Below, piece by piece: positions 27,073-35,178 of a stretch of DNA of 64,000 nucleotides; positions within the stretch are counted from its first letter, which is position 1; every line of letters begins with the position of its first letter. The position numbers and the translations under genes are program-made. The stretch lies in assembly GCF_937903345.1 (NCBI RefSeq), contig NZ_CALCZQ010000032.1:1-64000 (forward strand), given 5' to 3'. The notes under the pieces were generated by a model that ran no database searches, was not told the DNA's origin, and saw only the letters and a list, made by a program, of their open reading frames with translations. Source of the stretch: an uncultured Emticicia sp. (lineage in GTDB: Bacteria; Bacteroidota; Bacteroidia; Cytophagales; Spirosomataceae).

Positions 27073-28719
27073 ATGAAGTTAGGATATTTATTGATTGCAT
27101 ATTTTTTTTTAGGGTGTATTTTTGACTCTTTCGCCCAAACAAAATATAAATACTTAGTCTTGTTGAAAGACAAAGATGGTTCGCCGTTTTCAGTAAATTC
27201 TCCATTAGCTTATCTTTCTCAAAAAGCTATAGACCGACGATTCAAACAAGGAATTACTGTAAAATCCAGTGATTTGCCGCCAAATCCTGTATATATTTCG
27301 AGTATTCAACAAACTGGTGCAACTATCCTTTACAAATCTCGATGGATGAATGCAGTTTTAGTTGAAGCTACCGAATCGCAGAAAAATACAATTATTGCCT
27401 TACCTTCGGTCAAAGGAATTGAGTTTAATCGGCCGCTTACGCAAGCACGACAAATATCGATTAAAGATAAATTTACTATAAAAAACACCGAAAGCCTAAA
27501 CTACGGCGATGCAACCGCTCAAATTCAATTATTGGGAGCTGACGTAATGCACAATCAAGGATTTCATGGAGAAGGAATGCTCGTGGCTTTACTTGATGAT
27601 GGTTTCCTGAATGTAAATACAAGTGAATGTTTGCAGCACCTTGTTCAGCAAAACAAAATCGTAAAAGTCTATGATTTTGTGGATAATGACAATACTGTTT
27701 ATTTACAAGGTGGACACGGCACTGCTGTTCTAAGTACAATGGCTGGTTATATTGATAATCAAATGATTAGCCCTGCGTTTGGTGCATCCATTGCTTTGTT
27801 TCGTACAGAAGATATTTTCTCTGAAACCCCTTTGGAAGAAGCAAATTGGCTTTTTGCTGCCGAAATGGCTGATAGCTTGGGAGTAGATATAATTAGTTCA
27901 TCGCTGGGTTATAGCACGTTTGATAATTCAGCGGATAATTATACGCCCGTTATGATGAATGGCAATACTGCCCTCTGCACTCGAGCAGCAGACTTGGCAA
28001 CCGAAAGAGGAATTGTAGTTGTAATTTCGGCAGGTAATTCGGGAAATGACCCATCTTGGCAAATCATTACAGCCCCTGCCGATGCAGATTCGGTGCTGGC
28101 AATTGGAGCTGTTACACGAACAGGCAATTATGCCTCCTTCAGTTCAAGAGGAAATTCGGCTGATGGGCGAACGAAACCCGATGTTGTGGCGGTTGGTAGC
28201 GGTACTGCACTTTGCAATATTTCGGGGTTTGCTTCAACCAGTTATGGAACTTCGTTTTCTGCTCCTTTGGTGGCGGGTTTAGTGGCAGGGTTTTGGCAAG
28301 CAAATCCGCATCTTACAGCACAGGAAGTGACTTATTGTATCAGAAAATCAGGGCATCAGTTTACAACTCCTGACATGCTATTGGGTTATGGGTACGCCAA
28401 TTTTTCGAGAGCAAATACTATTGCTCAAAACGAGCTTTCAATCTCTGCCATTGAGCCAAATGCTGATTTAGTTTCGATTAAAATTTTGCCATCTAACAAA
28501 GCTAATATTGAAATAAGATTCAGTAACTCACTGATTAACAATAACTTACGCATTGTTTTTATTCAACAAATCACTCAACAAATTATTTACCAAGATACTT
28601 TTACCCTTACCGCAAATCAAACAAGCAAAACCATTTCCTTTGATATGCTTTCTCCCGATATTCTGCTCCGAATCGAAGATTTAACGCGGAAAAAGACTTT
28701 GAAACTAATGCGATGGTGA
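27073..28719 (+). CDS. Secreted subtilisin-like serine protease (S8)
   Basis: 548 residues. Signal peptide 1-22 (FDSFAQ), propeptide-like region to about 140, catalytic domain with D175 (VALLDDGF), H215 (GGHGTAVLS) and S396 (GTSFSAPLVAG), oxyanion Asn in ISAGNSGND. A C-terminal beta domain of about 85 residues ends KTLKLMRW, similar to a T9SS sorting tail, so export through the type IX system is likely. Triad complete. It follows the two genes upstream with short spacing. Confidence 0.92.
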   Translation: MKLGYLLIAYFFLGCIFDSFAQTKYKYLVLLKDKDGSPFSVNSPLAYLSQKAIDRRFKQGITVKSSDLPPNPVYISSIQQTGATILYKSRWMNAVLVEATESQKNTIIALPSVKGIEFNRPLTQARQISIKDKFTIKNTESLNYGDATAQIQLLGADVMHNQGFHGEGMLVALLDDGFLNVNTSECLQHLVQQNKIVKVYDFVDNDNTVYLQGGHGTAVLSTMAGYIDNQMISPAFGASIALFRTEDIFSETPLEEANWLFAAEMADSLGVDIISSSLGYSTFDNSADNYTPVMMNGNTALCTRAADLATERGIVVVISAGNSGNDPSWQIITAPADADSVLAIGAVTRTGNYASFSSRGNSADGRTKPDVVAVGSGTALCNISGFASTSYGTSFSAPLVAGLVAGFWQANPHLTAQEVTYCIRKSGHQFTTPDMLLGYGYANFSRANTIAQNELSISAIEPNADLVSIKILPSNKANIEIRFSNSLINNNLRIVFIQQITQQIIYQDTFTLTANQTSKTISFDMLSPDILLRIEDLTRKKTLKLMRW

Positions 28720-28720
28720 G

Positions 28721-28855
28721 CTACAAACTTTCAGCAAAATCTTTGGGCATCATTTGTGGTTTTTCCAGTAAATCCCATGTTTGCTGAGCCTCAAACTGTT
28801 CGTGGTATCTATTTAAAAAACCAACTTTATAAATACTATAATCAAACGTACTACC
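28721..28855 (-). pseudogene. Coding-like remnant of a protein C-terminus
   Basis: On the minus strand 44 sense codons read YHEQFEAQQTWDLLEKPQMM-like, protein-like sequence and end in TAG at 28721-28723. An in-frame TAG at 28856-28858 cuts it off, and no start codon fits. The amino-acid makeup (aromatic, Gln, Glu) is unlike random AT-rich DNA. Probably the surviving end of a decayed gene; the family is not recognised. Confidence 0.4.
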
Positions 28856-28858
28856 CTA

Positions 28859-29243
28859 TTTCGTCCGGTAAAAAATGCATTAAATAAATACTGAAAGATG
28901 AAAAGTTTTATATGCTATTACCAATTTTTTAATTTTCTGCTTAGCCTTTTATTTGATTCTAAACTTCTAAAAATAAAAATTATTCAAATCTAATACAAAG
29001 TGTATTAACGATGAAAATAAGCTATTCGCTTGATTTTCATTGATTTCTAACAGGTTTTTTGAGCAATCCCATTGAGCCAACAACAAATGTTTTTTTCTAA
29101 TATAGTTTGATAAAGTGATACTCAATCAGGTGACCATTTCAAAATTTAAATTCATAATTTTTAAGACTTAAACTTTCAACTCTAAGCATCAAAAAAGTAG
29201 CTTTTTATGAATATATTTGTATAAATCTAATCAAACTGACCTT
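28859..29243. other. Intergenic region, about 385 bp
   Basis: AT-rich, no convincing coding frame or stable hairpin. It carries the promoter of the aminopeptidase-like gene at its right end. Confidence 0.4.
29212..29219 (+). promoter_or_regulatory. -7 promoter element of the peptidase-like gene
   Basis: TATATTTG fits TAnnTTTG exactly. No good TTTG lies at the expected upstream distance. Its presence at the spurious TTG start (29217) supports translation from the ATG at 29244. Confidence 0.5.
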
Positions 29244-30257
29244 ATGAAAAAACTTCTTGTAATACTTACTACGGTCGTTTTACTTACAAACTGCGAAAAA
29301 AAAGTTGGTAATAAAAACTCTCAAAATGAAGCATCGGTTTCGGACGAAATCCAGATGGGTGGCGTGAAAATGGTAGAGATAGAAACATTGGCAGGAAAAT
29401 TTAAAGTTTGGACGAAAAAATTTGGTGATAATCCACGTATAAAAATCTTACTATTGCACGGTGGCCCAGCCATGACCCACGAATACATGGAATGCTTTGA
29501 GAGTTTTTTTCCGAAAGAAGGCTTTGAAATGTACGAATATGACCAACTTGGTTCATATTATTCTGATCAACCCAAAAACGATTCACTTTGGACAACCCCA
29601 CGTTTTGTTGAAGAAGTCGAGCAAGTTCGCAAGGCTTTGGGCTTAAATAAAGATAATTTTTATTTACTCGGAAACTCTTGGGGTGGTATCTTGGCAATGG
29701 AATACGCCTTAAAATACCAAGAAAACTTGAAAGGCTTAATAATCAGCAACATGATGCCGAGTATCCTAGACTATGCAAAATACAATGAAGTATTAAGAAG
29801 CCAAATGCGTAAATCTTTGGTCGATTCGCTTAATGCTTTTGAAGCTGCTGGAGATTTCAAAAGTCCAATTTACGTCGATTTGGTTATGCGTGAATACTAT
29901 AACCAGCATATTTGTCGATTGCCCGAATGGCCAGAGCCCGTAAATCGTACTTTCAAGCATGTAAACGAGCACATTTATGTGCTCATGCAAGGCCCAAGTG
30001 AGTTTAAAGTAGGCGGTCGTTTATTGACCTGGGATAGAAAAGCAAGTTTACCCAATATCAAAGTGCCAACGTTGGCTATCGGTGCAAAATATGATACGAT
30101 GGATCCAAAGGCCATGGAATACATTTCTAAATCAGTAAAAAAAGGTCGTTATTTGTATTGCCCCGATGGAAGTCATTTATCCTTTTGGGATGACCAAAAA
30201 ACCTATTTCCCCAACGTTATTCAGTTTATAAAAGATGTTGACGAGCATAAGTTTTAG
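29244..30257 (+). CDS. Lipoprotein proline iminopeptidase-like alpha/beta hydrolase
   Basis: 337 residues from the ATG at 29244. Signal with a lipobox (VVLLTNC), so lipid-anchored. Alpha/beta-hydrolase: LLLHGGPAMTHEY (oxyanion loop), nucleophile S145 in LGNSWGGI, acid in GAKYDTMD and His in PDGSHLSFW. The HGGP motif and the order place it with proline iminopeptidases (S33). It probably removes N-terminal Pro from peptides at the envelope. Monocistronic. Confidence 0.85.
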   Translation: MKKLLVILTTVVLLTNCEKKVGNKNSQNEASVSDEIQMGGVKMVEIETLAGKFKVWTKKFGDNPRIKILLLHGGPAMTHEYMECFESFFPKEGFEMYEYDQLGSYYSDQPKNDSLWTTPRFVEEVEQVRKALGLNKDNFYLLGNSWGGILAMEYALKYQENLKGLIISNMMPSILDYAKYNEVLRSQMRKSLVDSLNAFEAAGDFKSPIYVDLVMREYYNQHICRLPEWPEPVNRTFKHVNEHIYVLMQGPSEFKVGGRLLTWDRKASLPNIKVPTLAIGAKYDTMDPKAMEYISKSVKKGRYLYCPDGSHLSFWDDQKTYFPNVIQFIKDVDEHKF

Positions 30258-30324
30258 ACCTGCTGGGCAGTCGTTTGCAGATAGATGAAATAAAGAAAAT
30301 GAGTATAATACGCTGGTGAACAGG

Positions 30325-32109
30325 ATGTTTGCACCACTAAAGATGTCACAACCTATGACAAGAGTTTTCGATTTATTAGACCAATCACTTGTAAAATATA
30401 ATAAATCTGATGTTTTCGCCTCTAAAATCAATGGCGAATGGCAACGCACTTCGGCAAAAAATTTCATTGATGCTGTTACGCAATTGAGTCTGGGTTTATT
30501 AAAAATTGGTGTCAAAAAAAGCGATAAAATTGCGGTAATTTCTGAAAGCCGTCCCGAATGGAATATTGTTGATTTTGCCGTTCAGCAAGTCGGGGCGATT
30601 GGTGTGCCGCTTTACCCCAACATTACCGTTGAAGATTATAAGTATATCTTCAATGATGCCGGTATAAAATTGGTTTTTGTGGGCGATGCTGACTTATTAC
30701 GAAAAGCACAAGATGCCGCCAAAGATGCTCAGAGTGTGCAAGAAATTTATTCTTTCGATAAAATTTTAGGTAATAATCACTGGAAAGAGATTTTAGAAAA
30801 AGCTGATAATCAGGATATTGAAAAGCTCGAAAGCATCAAATCAAGCATCAAAAGTGATGATTTACTGACAATTATTTATACATCAGGCACCACTGGAAAT
30901 CCGAAAGGTGTGATGCTTTCGCACCAAAATCTGATTAGCAATTTGGAGTCTTGCCGAGATAATTTCCCGATTGATGAAACCTGCCGAGCATTGAGCTTCC
31001 TACCACTCAACCACGTTTACGAACGCATGGTTTTGTATCTCTATATGAGTAAAGGCTTATCAATTTATTATGCTCAAAATATGGCAACCATTGCCGAAGA
31101 TTTGCGAGATGTTCAGCCGCATATTTTCACGACCGTGCCACGTTTACTCGAAAAAGTGTATGACAAAATCGTGGCAAAAGGCTACGAACTAAACGGACTA
31201 AAACGCCGAATTTTCTTGTGGGCTTTAGATGTAGGTTTAAAATATGACCCCAACCAAGAATTTGGTGTTTGGTATAATTTTCAGCTAAAATGGGCCAAAA
31301 AACTCGTTTTTAGCAAATGGCAGGAAGCTTTGGGCGGAAATATACGCATGATTTGTTCGGGAGCGGCCGCTTTGCAGCCACGTTTGGCGAGAGTTTTTTG
31401 GGCTGCGGGCATTCCAGTTTCGGAAGGATATGGCATGACCGAAACTTCGCCAGTAATTGCTACCAATCGCATTATGCCATTAGATTTACGTATCGGCACC
31501 GTAGGGCCAATAATTGATGGAACGACCGTGAAAATTGCCGAAGATGGCGAAATTTTGGTCAAAGGACCAAACGTAATGCTTGGTTATTACAACAAACCCG
31601 AACTCACAAAAGAAGTAATCGACAAAGATGGGTGGCTACACACAGGCGATATTGGTAAATTGGAAGAGGGCAAATACTTAAAAATTACCGACCGTAAAAA
31701 AGAGATATTCAAGACTTCGGGCGGGAAATATGTAGCTCCGCAAGTGCTTGAAAACAAGATGAAAGAGTCGGTTTACATTGAACAATTGATGGTGGTGGGC
31801 GAAAGTCAGAAATTTCCTGCGGCATTGATTATTCCTGAGTTTATCGTGATTCGTGAATGGTGCAAATCGCAAGGAATTGAATATACTTCTGATGCCGAAA
31901 TGATTAAAAATCAGCAAATTTTAAAGTTGATTTTCAGTGAAATTGCTCGTTTCAATAAAGAATTTGCTCCTTACGAACAAGTGAAGAAATTCACACTTTT
32001 GGCAACCCCATGGACAGTCGAAGGTGGAGAAATAACCCCAACCCTAAAACCCAAACGCAAGTCCATTATTACCAAATACAAAGCCCTAATTGATGGAATG
32101 TATGCGTAG
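30325..32109 (+). CDS. Long-chain fatty acid-CoA ligase (AMP-forming)
   Basis: About 594 residues. Adenylation motifs in order: IIYTSGTTGNPKGVMLSHQN (ATP loop), PLNHVYERM, CSGAAALQPRL, SEGYGMTETSP, DGWLHTGDIG and ITDRKKEIFKTSGGKYVAP. The latter two place it with FadD/Acs-type long-chain ligases (AMP-binding plus C-terminal hinge Lys). The start is uncertain: GTG at 30316, ATG at 30325 and ATG at 30343 are all possible, and the family's first conserved residues begin after the third. It activates fatty acids for beta-oxidation or lipid synthesis. Confidence 0.92.
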   Translation: MFAPLKMSQPMTRVFDLLDQSLVKYNKSDVFASKINGEWQRTSAKNFIDAVTQLSLGLLKIGVKKSDKIAVISESRPEWNIVDFAVQQVGAIGVPLYPNITVEDYKYIFNDAGIKLVFVGDADLLRKAQDAAKDAQSVQEIYSFDKILGNNHWKEILEKADNQDIEKLESIKSSIKSDDLLTIIYTSGTTGNPKGVMLSHQNLISNLESCRDNFPIDETCRALSFLPLNHVYERMVLYLYMSKGLSIYYAQNMATIAEDLRDVQPHIFTTVPRLLEKVYDKIVAKGYELNGLKRRIFLWALDVGLKYDPNQEFGVWYNFQLKWAKKLVFSKWQEALGGNIRMICSGAAALQPRLARVFWAAGIPVSEGYGMTETSPVIATNRIMPLDLRIGTVGPIIDGTTVKIAEDGEILVKGPNVMLGYYNKPELTKEVIDKDGWLHTGDIGKLEEGKYLKITDRKKEIFKTSGGKYVAPQVLENKMKESVYIEQLMVVGESQKFPAALIIPEFIVIREWCKSQGIEYTSDAEMIKNQQILKLIFSEIARFNKEFAPYEQVKKFTLLATPWTVEGGEITPTLKPKRKSIITKYKALIDGMYA

Positions 32110-32115
32110 GTTTTA

Positions 32116-32229
32116 ATGTAGAATTAAGAATGTAGAATTAAGAATGAGTTCGTATTTATCTGTAATTCCTTGATTATCAATGTAATATGCCACCTATTCT
32201 TAATACCTAATTCCTAATTCTTAATTCCC
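32116..32229. repeat. Palindromic element with tandem GAATTAAG units
   Basis: Left arm: two copies of ATGTAGAATTAAGA (32116-32143). Right arm: the same units inverted (ATTCTTAATACCTAATTC and ATTCTTAATTCC, about 32195-32228). It lies just after the ligase stop and probably folds as a long hairpin in the transcript. Confidence 0.6.
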
Positions 32230-32286
32230 TTGAAACCCACACCCATTTTTTAGTGTTCTCTTTAGAGCAAAGAAAAAAAACATAAT

Positions 32287-33831
32287 ATGCCCTCTCAACA
32301 AATCGCTTTAAATTCGGTCGGAGTTTTTCCGAAACTGTTTTTAGATTATATCTCAAAAAAAGAAAAACTAGAAAAGTTCTACAATCAATATCCTGATATT
32401 CAAGGATTTAGTAAAGTAATTGAATCTAGAAAGTTTTCGGATGAAAAACGTAAAACATTGGTTTCGGTCCTCAAAAAACAATACCAACTTTTAGAAAACA
32501 AGCCAAATCTTGATATTCTTTTAGACACGAATACCTTCACCGTTACGACTGGGCATCAGCTCAATATTTTCACTGGGCCGCTTTATGTGATTTATAAAAT
32601 CGTTACGATAATCAATTTAGCCAAGAAATTAAAGGTCGAATTTCCTGCTTATAATTTTGTGCCAGTTTACTGGATGGCTAGCGAAGACCACGATTTTGCC
32701 GAAATCGCTTATTTTAATCTTTTCGGGAAAAATTTTAAATGGGAAACTGAGCAAAAAGGTGCAGTTGGACGAATGAATCCTGCCGAGTTACAAACAATTT
32801 TCGACGAACTTTCTGAAAAACCATCAATATTTGAAGAAGCATATTTAAAAAATACAACACTTTCCGATGCTGCCCGACAATATATGCACGAGCTTTTCGG
32901 TAGCGAAAATTTAGTTTGCATAGATGCCGATGATTCAGCATTGAAAGGTATTTTCAGCGATGTTATCAAAGATGATTTGTTGAATAACTCAGCCAACGAA
33001 ATTGTTACAAAAACCTCTAATGAGCTAAATGAAATGGGTTATCATACCCAAATCACACCTCGTGAAATTAATTTCTTTTATTTGCAAGATTGGCTTCGAG
33101 AACGAATAATTAAGGAAGATAATGTGTATAAAGTTCTGAATTCAGCGTTTTCATTTTCGGAGGAAGAAATTTTGAAAATACTTGATAATCAACCCGAAAA
33201 CTTCAGTCCAAATGTAGTTTTACGTCCACTTTATCAAGAAACAATTCTGCCGAATTTGGCTTATATAGGTGGGCCTTCTGAAGTGCCTTATTGGCTACAA
33301 CTCAAAGGTGTTTTCGATCATTATGGAGAGCAATTCCCCTTGCTTATGCCTCGAAATTTTGCTTTGGTAATCAATCAAGCAAGCCAAAAACGCATAGAGA
33401 AACTCGGAGTTACAGCCGAAGAACTTTTTGCCGATGATGTATCCCTCCGCAGAAGTTATGTAGAACGAAATTCAGAAAATTCATTAAGTCTTGCTTTTGA
33501 AATTGATGATGTAAGTGAAGTTTTTGAACGTATATTAAAGAAATCGCTGGCTATTGACCAAACAATGAAAGGTGCGGTTGAGGCCGAAAAGTCAAAAATC
33601 ATTAGTTCACTCGAAAATCTTGAAAAACGAATCAAAAAAGCCGAAGAACGTAACCAAGAAACATCGGTTACGCAACTTTTGGCTTTGAAACAAAAGCTTT
33701 TCCCCGATGGTGGTTTGCAAGAACGCAAAGAGAACTTCTTAAATTTTTATCTCAACGATAAAGATTTTATCAATAAACTCCTCGAAGCCTTCGATCCTAT
33801 AGATTATAGCTTTAATATTATTGAAATATAA
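32287..33831 (+). CDS. bshC: Bacillithiol biosynthesis cysteine-adding enzyme
   Basis: 514 residues, normal for BshC. TTGHQLNIFTGPLYVIYK near 82-100, FVPVYWMASEDHDFAEI near 120-136, and AYIGGPSEVPYWLQLKG near 325 are family signatures. A coiled-coil segment at about 430-470 (KSKIISSLENLEKRIKKAEE) is typical. It joins Cys to GlcN-malate, the last step of bacillithiol synthesis. bshA and bshB are not in the window. A long palindrome with a terminator starts three bases after its stop. Confidence 0.94.
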   Translation: MPSQQIALNSVGVFPKLFLDYISKKEKLEKFYNQYPDIQGFSKVIESRKFSDEKRKTLVSVLKKQYQLLENKPNLDILLDTNTFTVTTGHQLNIFTGPLYVIYKIVTIINLAKKLKVEFPAYNFVPVYWMASEDHDFAEIAYFNLFGKNFKWETEQKGAVGRMNPAELQTIFDELSEKPSIFEEAYLKNTTLSDAARQYMHELFGSENLVCIDADDSALKGIFSDVIKDDLLNNSANEIVTKTSNELNEMGYHTQITPREINFFYLQDWLRERIIKEDNVYKVLNSAFSFSEEEILKILDNQPENFSPNVVLRPLYQETILPNLAYIGGPSEVPYWLQLKGVFDHYGEQFPLLMPRNFALVINQASQKRIEKLGVTAEELFADDVSLRRSYVERNSENSLSLAFEIDDVSEVFERILKKSLAIDQTMKGAVEAEKSKIISSLENLEKRIKKAEERNQETSVTQLLALKQKLFPDGGLQERKENFLNFYLNDKDFINKLLEAFDPIDYSFNIIEI

Positions 33832-33833
33832 TA

Positions 33834-33947
33834 AACGTCTCCACCGAAGGGCTGTAGTTTGACCGAGAACACGGAAAGTGTGGCATATTTCTAAAATGTG
33901 CCACACTTTTTTTTAATGCAGAGCGTCAGACCTTCGGTGCAGACGTT
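33834..33947 (+). terminator. Terminator of bshC inside a large palindrome
   Basis: The inner hairpin 33875-33909 (AAAGTGTGGCATATTT and AAATGTGCCACACTTT) with eight T's after it is a strong terminator. The outer arms AACGTCTCCACCGAAGG (33834-33850) and CCTTCGGTGCAGACGTT (33931-33947) match in 16 of 17 positions, making a nested element of 114 bases. Confidence 0.85.
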
Positions 33948-33970
33948 TTAGATAAAATTTTATAAAAATA

Positions 33971-34002
33971 TTTGTATTTATGAACACCGTTCATTTTATT
34001 TG
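33971..34002 (+). promoter_or_regulatory. Promoter of the TetR gene with palindromic operator
   Basis: TTTG at 33971-33974 and TTTATTTG at 33995-34002, 20 bases apart, make a near-consensus promoter. Between them sits the perfect palindrome ATGAAC-ACC-GTTCAT (33980-33994), ideally placed for repression by the TetR protein encoded just downstream. Confidence 0.68.
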
Positions 34003-34030
34003 TATCGTTTAGTGATTAATTTATTTCCAA

Positions 34031-34654
34031 ATGGGCGTAATTGATAGAAAAGAAAGAGAAAAAGTAGAAATGAAACGGCAGATTTTGGACGCCGCTCGTT
34101 CTCTTTTTTTGGAGCAAGGATTTGAAAAAACCAGTATTCGAAATATTGCCGAAGTAATTGAGTATAGTGCGGGAACGATCTATCTGTATTTTAAAGACAA
34201 AAATGAAATTCTTTTTGCACTACACGTTGAAGCGTTTAGTGCATTGATGCAAGCAATGCAGGCAGGTATCGTGGGCGAAGCTGACCCTTTTGAACGCTTA
34301 ATTTCGCTGGGAAAACATTATCTAAAATATGCTTTTGAAAACCCCGAATTATACGATTTGATGTTTGTAATGACCGCTCCAATAGAAACCTTGGAGTATC
34401 GTAAAGAAATTTGGTGCGATGGTGAGCGGGCTTTTGAAACACTCGAATTTGTGGTAGCCGATTGCATGAAAGCAGGGTATTTTGAAGGAGCAGACAATGA
34501 AACCATTTCGGTGATGGTCTGGAGTTTGGTACACGGTTTAGCCACACTTCATTTACGTCGCCGAACAATGATTTTTCCCGAAGAGAAGAGAATAAAACTT
34601 TTGGAAGACGCTTATGCACAGTTTACAGAAATCTTAAAAACCTATAAAAAGTAA
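34031..34654 (+). CDS. TetR/AcrR-family transcriptional regulator
   Basis: 207 residues. HTH domain at about 15-60: ILDAARSLFLEQGFEKTSIRNIA and the recognition helix YSAGTIYLYFKDKNEIL. The C-terminal ligand-binding domain is helical. It probably represses its own promoter at the operator 33980-33994 and the tolC-like gene at a similar site (35141-35155). It is the first gene of a run with a thioesterase and a TolC/RND efflux system; TetR proteins commonly control such pumps. Confidence 0.9.
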   Translation: MGVIDRKEREKVEMKRQILDAARSLFLEQGFEKTSIRNIAEVIEYSAGTIYLYFKDKNEILFALHVEAFSALMQAMQAGIVGEADPFERLISLGKHYLKYAFENPELYDLMFVMTAPIETLEYRKEIWCDGERAFETLEFVVADCMKAGYFEGADNETISVMVWSLVHGLATLHLRRRTMIFPEEKRIKLLEDAYAQFTEILKTYKK

Positions 34655-34656
34655 CG

Positions 34657-35094
34657 ATGACAAATCAAGTTTTAGAATATTTTATTTCAAATATTGGTAA
34701 AAATTCTGCCGAAATGAGCCCTTCCGCTTTGGGGCGTTGGCTCAATGGTAAATTGATAGCGGCAGAAGAAGGTTCGCTTACAGTTGAGTTTGTGGTACGT
34801 GAAGAAATGACGAACCCAGGAAAAATTCTGCATGGAGGTGTATCTGCATCAATGATGGATGACGTAATCGGAATGACCGTTTTTTCGCTCGGTCGTGAAA
34901 ATTTTTATTCAACAATCAATCTAAGCGTCGATTATCTGCTACCTGCCAAAGTGGGTGACGTTGTTTATGTAAAATCGAAGGTGATTAGAGCCGGAAAAAC
35001 GGTTATCAACATGGAATGTGAGGTCAGAAACAATGAACATAAAATTGTTGCCAAATGTACTTCTAACTTAGTAACTACTGGCATAAAAATGTAA
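34657..35094 (+). CDS. PaaI-type hotdog thioesterase
   Basis: 145 residues of a single hotdog domain. GKILHGGVSASMMDDVIG with the HGG loop and catalytic Asp, then STINLSVDYLLPAKVGD, fit the PaaI family of acyl-CoA thioesterases. It starts two bases after the TetR gene, so they are co-transcribed. It may remove acyl-CoA that serves as TetR ligand, or detoxify aromatic or fatty acyl thioesters; that link is inference. Confidence 0.9.
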   Translation: MTNQVLEYFISNIGKNSAEMSPSALGRWLNGKLIAAEEGSLTVEFVVREEMTNPGKILHGGVSASMMDDVIGMTVFSLGRENFYSTINLSVDYLLPAKVGDVVYVKSKVIRAGKTVINMECEVRNNEHKIVAKCTSNLVTTGIKM

Positions 35095-35099
35095 GATTA

Positions 35100-35129
35100 G
35101 GGTCTGACCGCAGGTCTGACCCTTTTTTT
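35100..35129 (+). terminator. Terminator after the thioesterase gene
   Basis: GGGTC-T-GACC, GCA loop, GGTC-T-GACCC (one T/T mismatch), followed by seven T's. It separates the TetR/thioesterase transcript from the efflux operon. Confidence 0.85.
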
Positions 35130-35140
35130 CAGAAACACAA

Positions 35141-35172
35141 CTTAACAGTGTTCATAAATAGAGATAGTATTG
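35141..35172 (+). promoter_or_regulatory. Efflux promoter with second TetR-like operator
   Basis: CTTAACAGTGTTCAT (35141-35155) agrees in most positions with the complement of the TetR operator (ATGAACGGTGTTCAT). TAGTATTG at 35165-35172 is a -7 element with one mismatch. Regulation of the pump by the upstream TetR is thus likely. Confidence 0.5.
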
Positions 35173-35178
35173 GTAAAA

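Noticed and set aside
32116..32229. CRISPR-like array because of repeated GAATTAAG units
   Set aside because: Units are too short, spacing is irregular and the halves are inverted, not direct; no cas genes are present.
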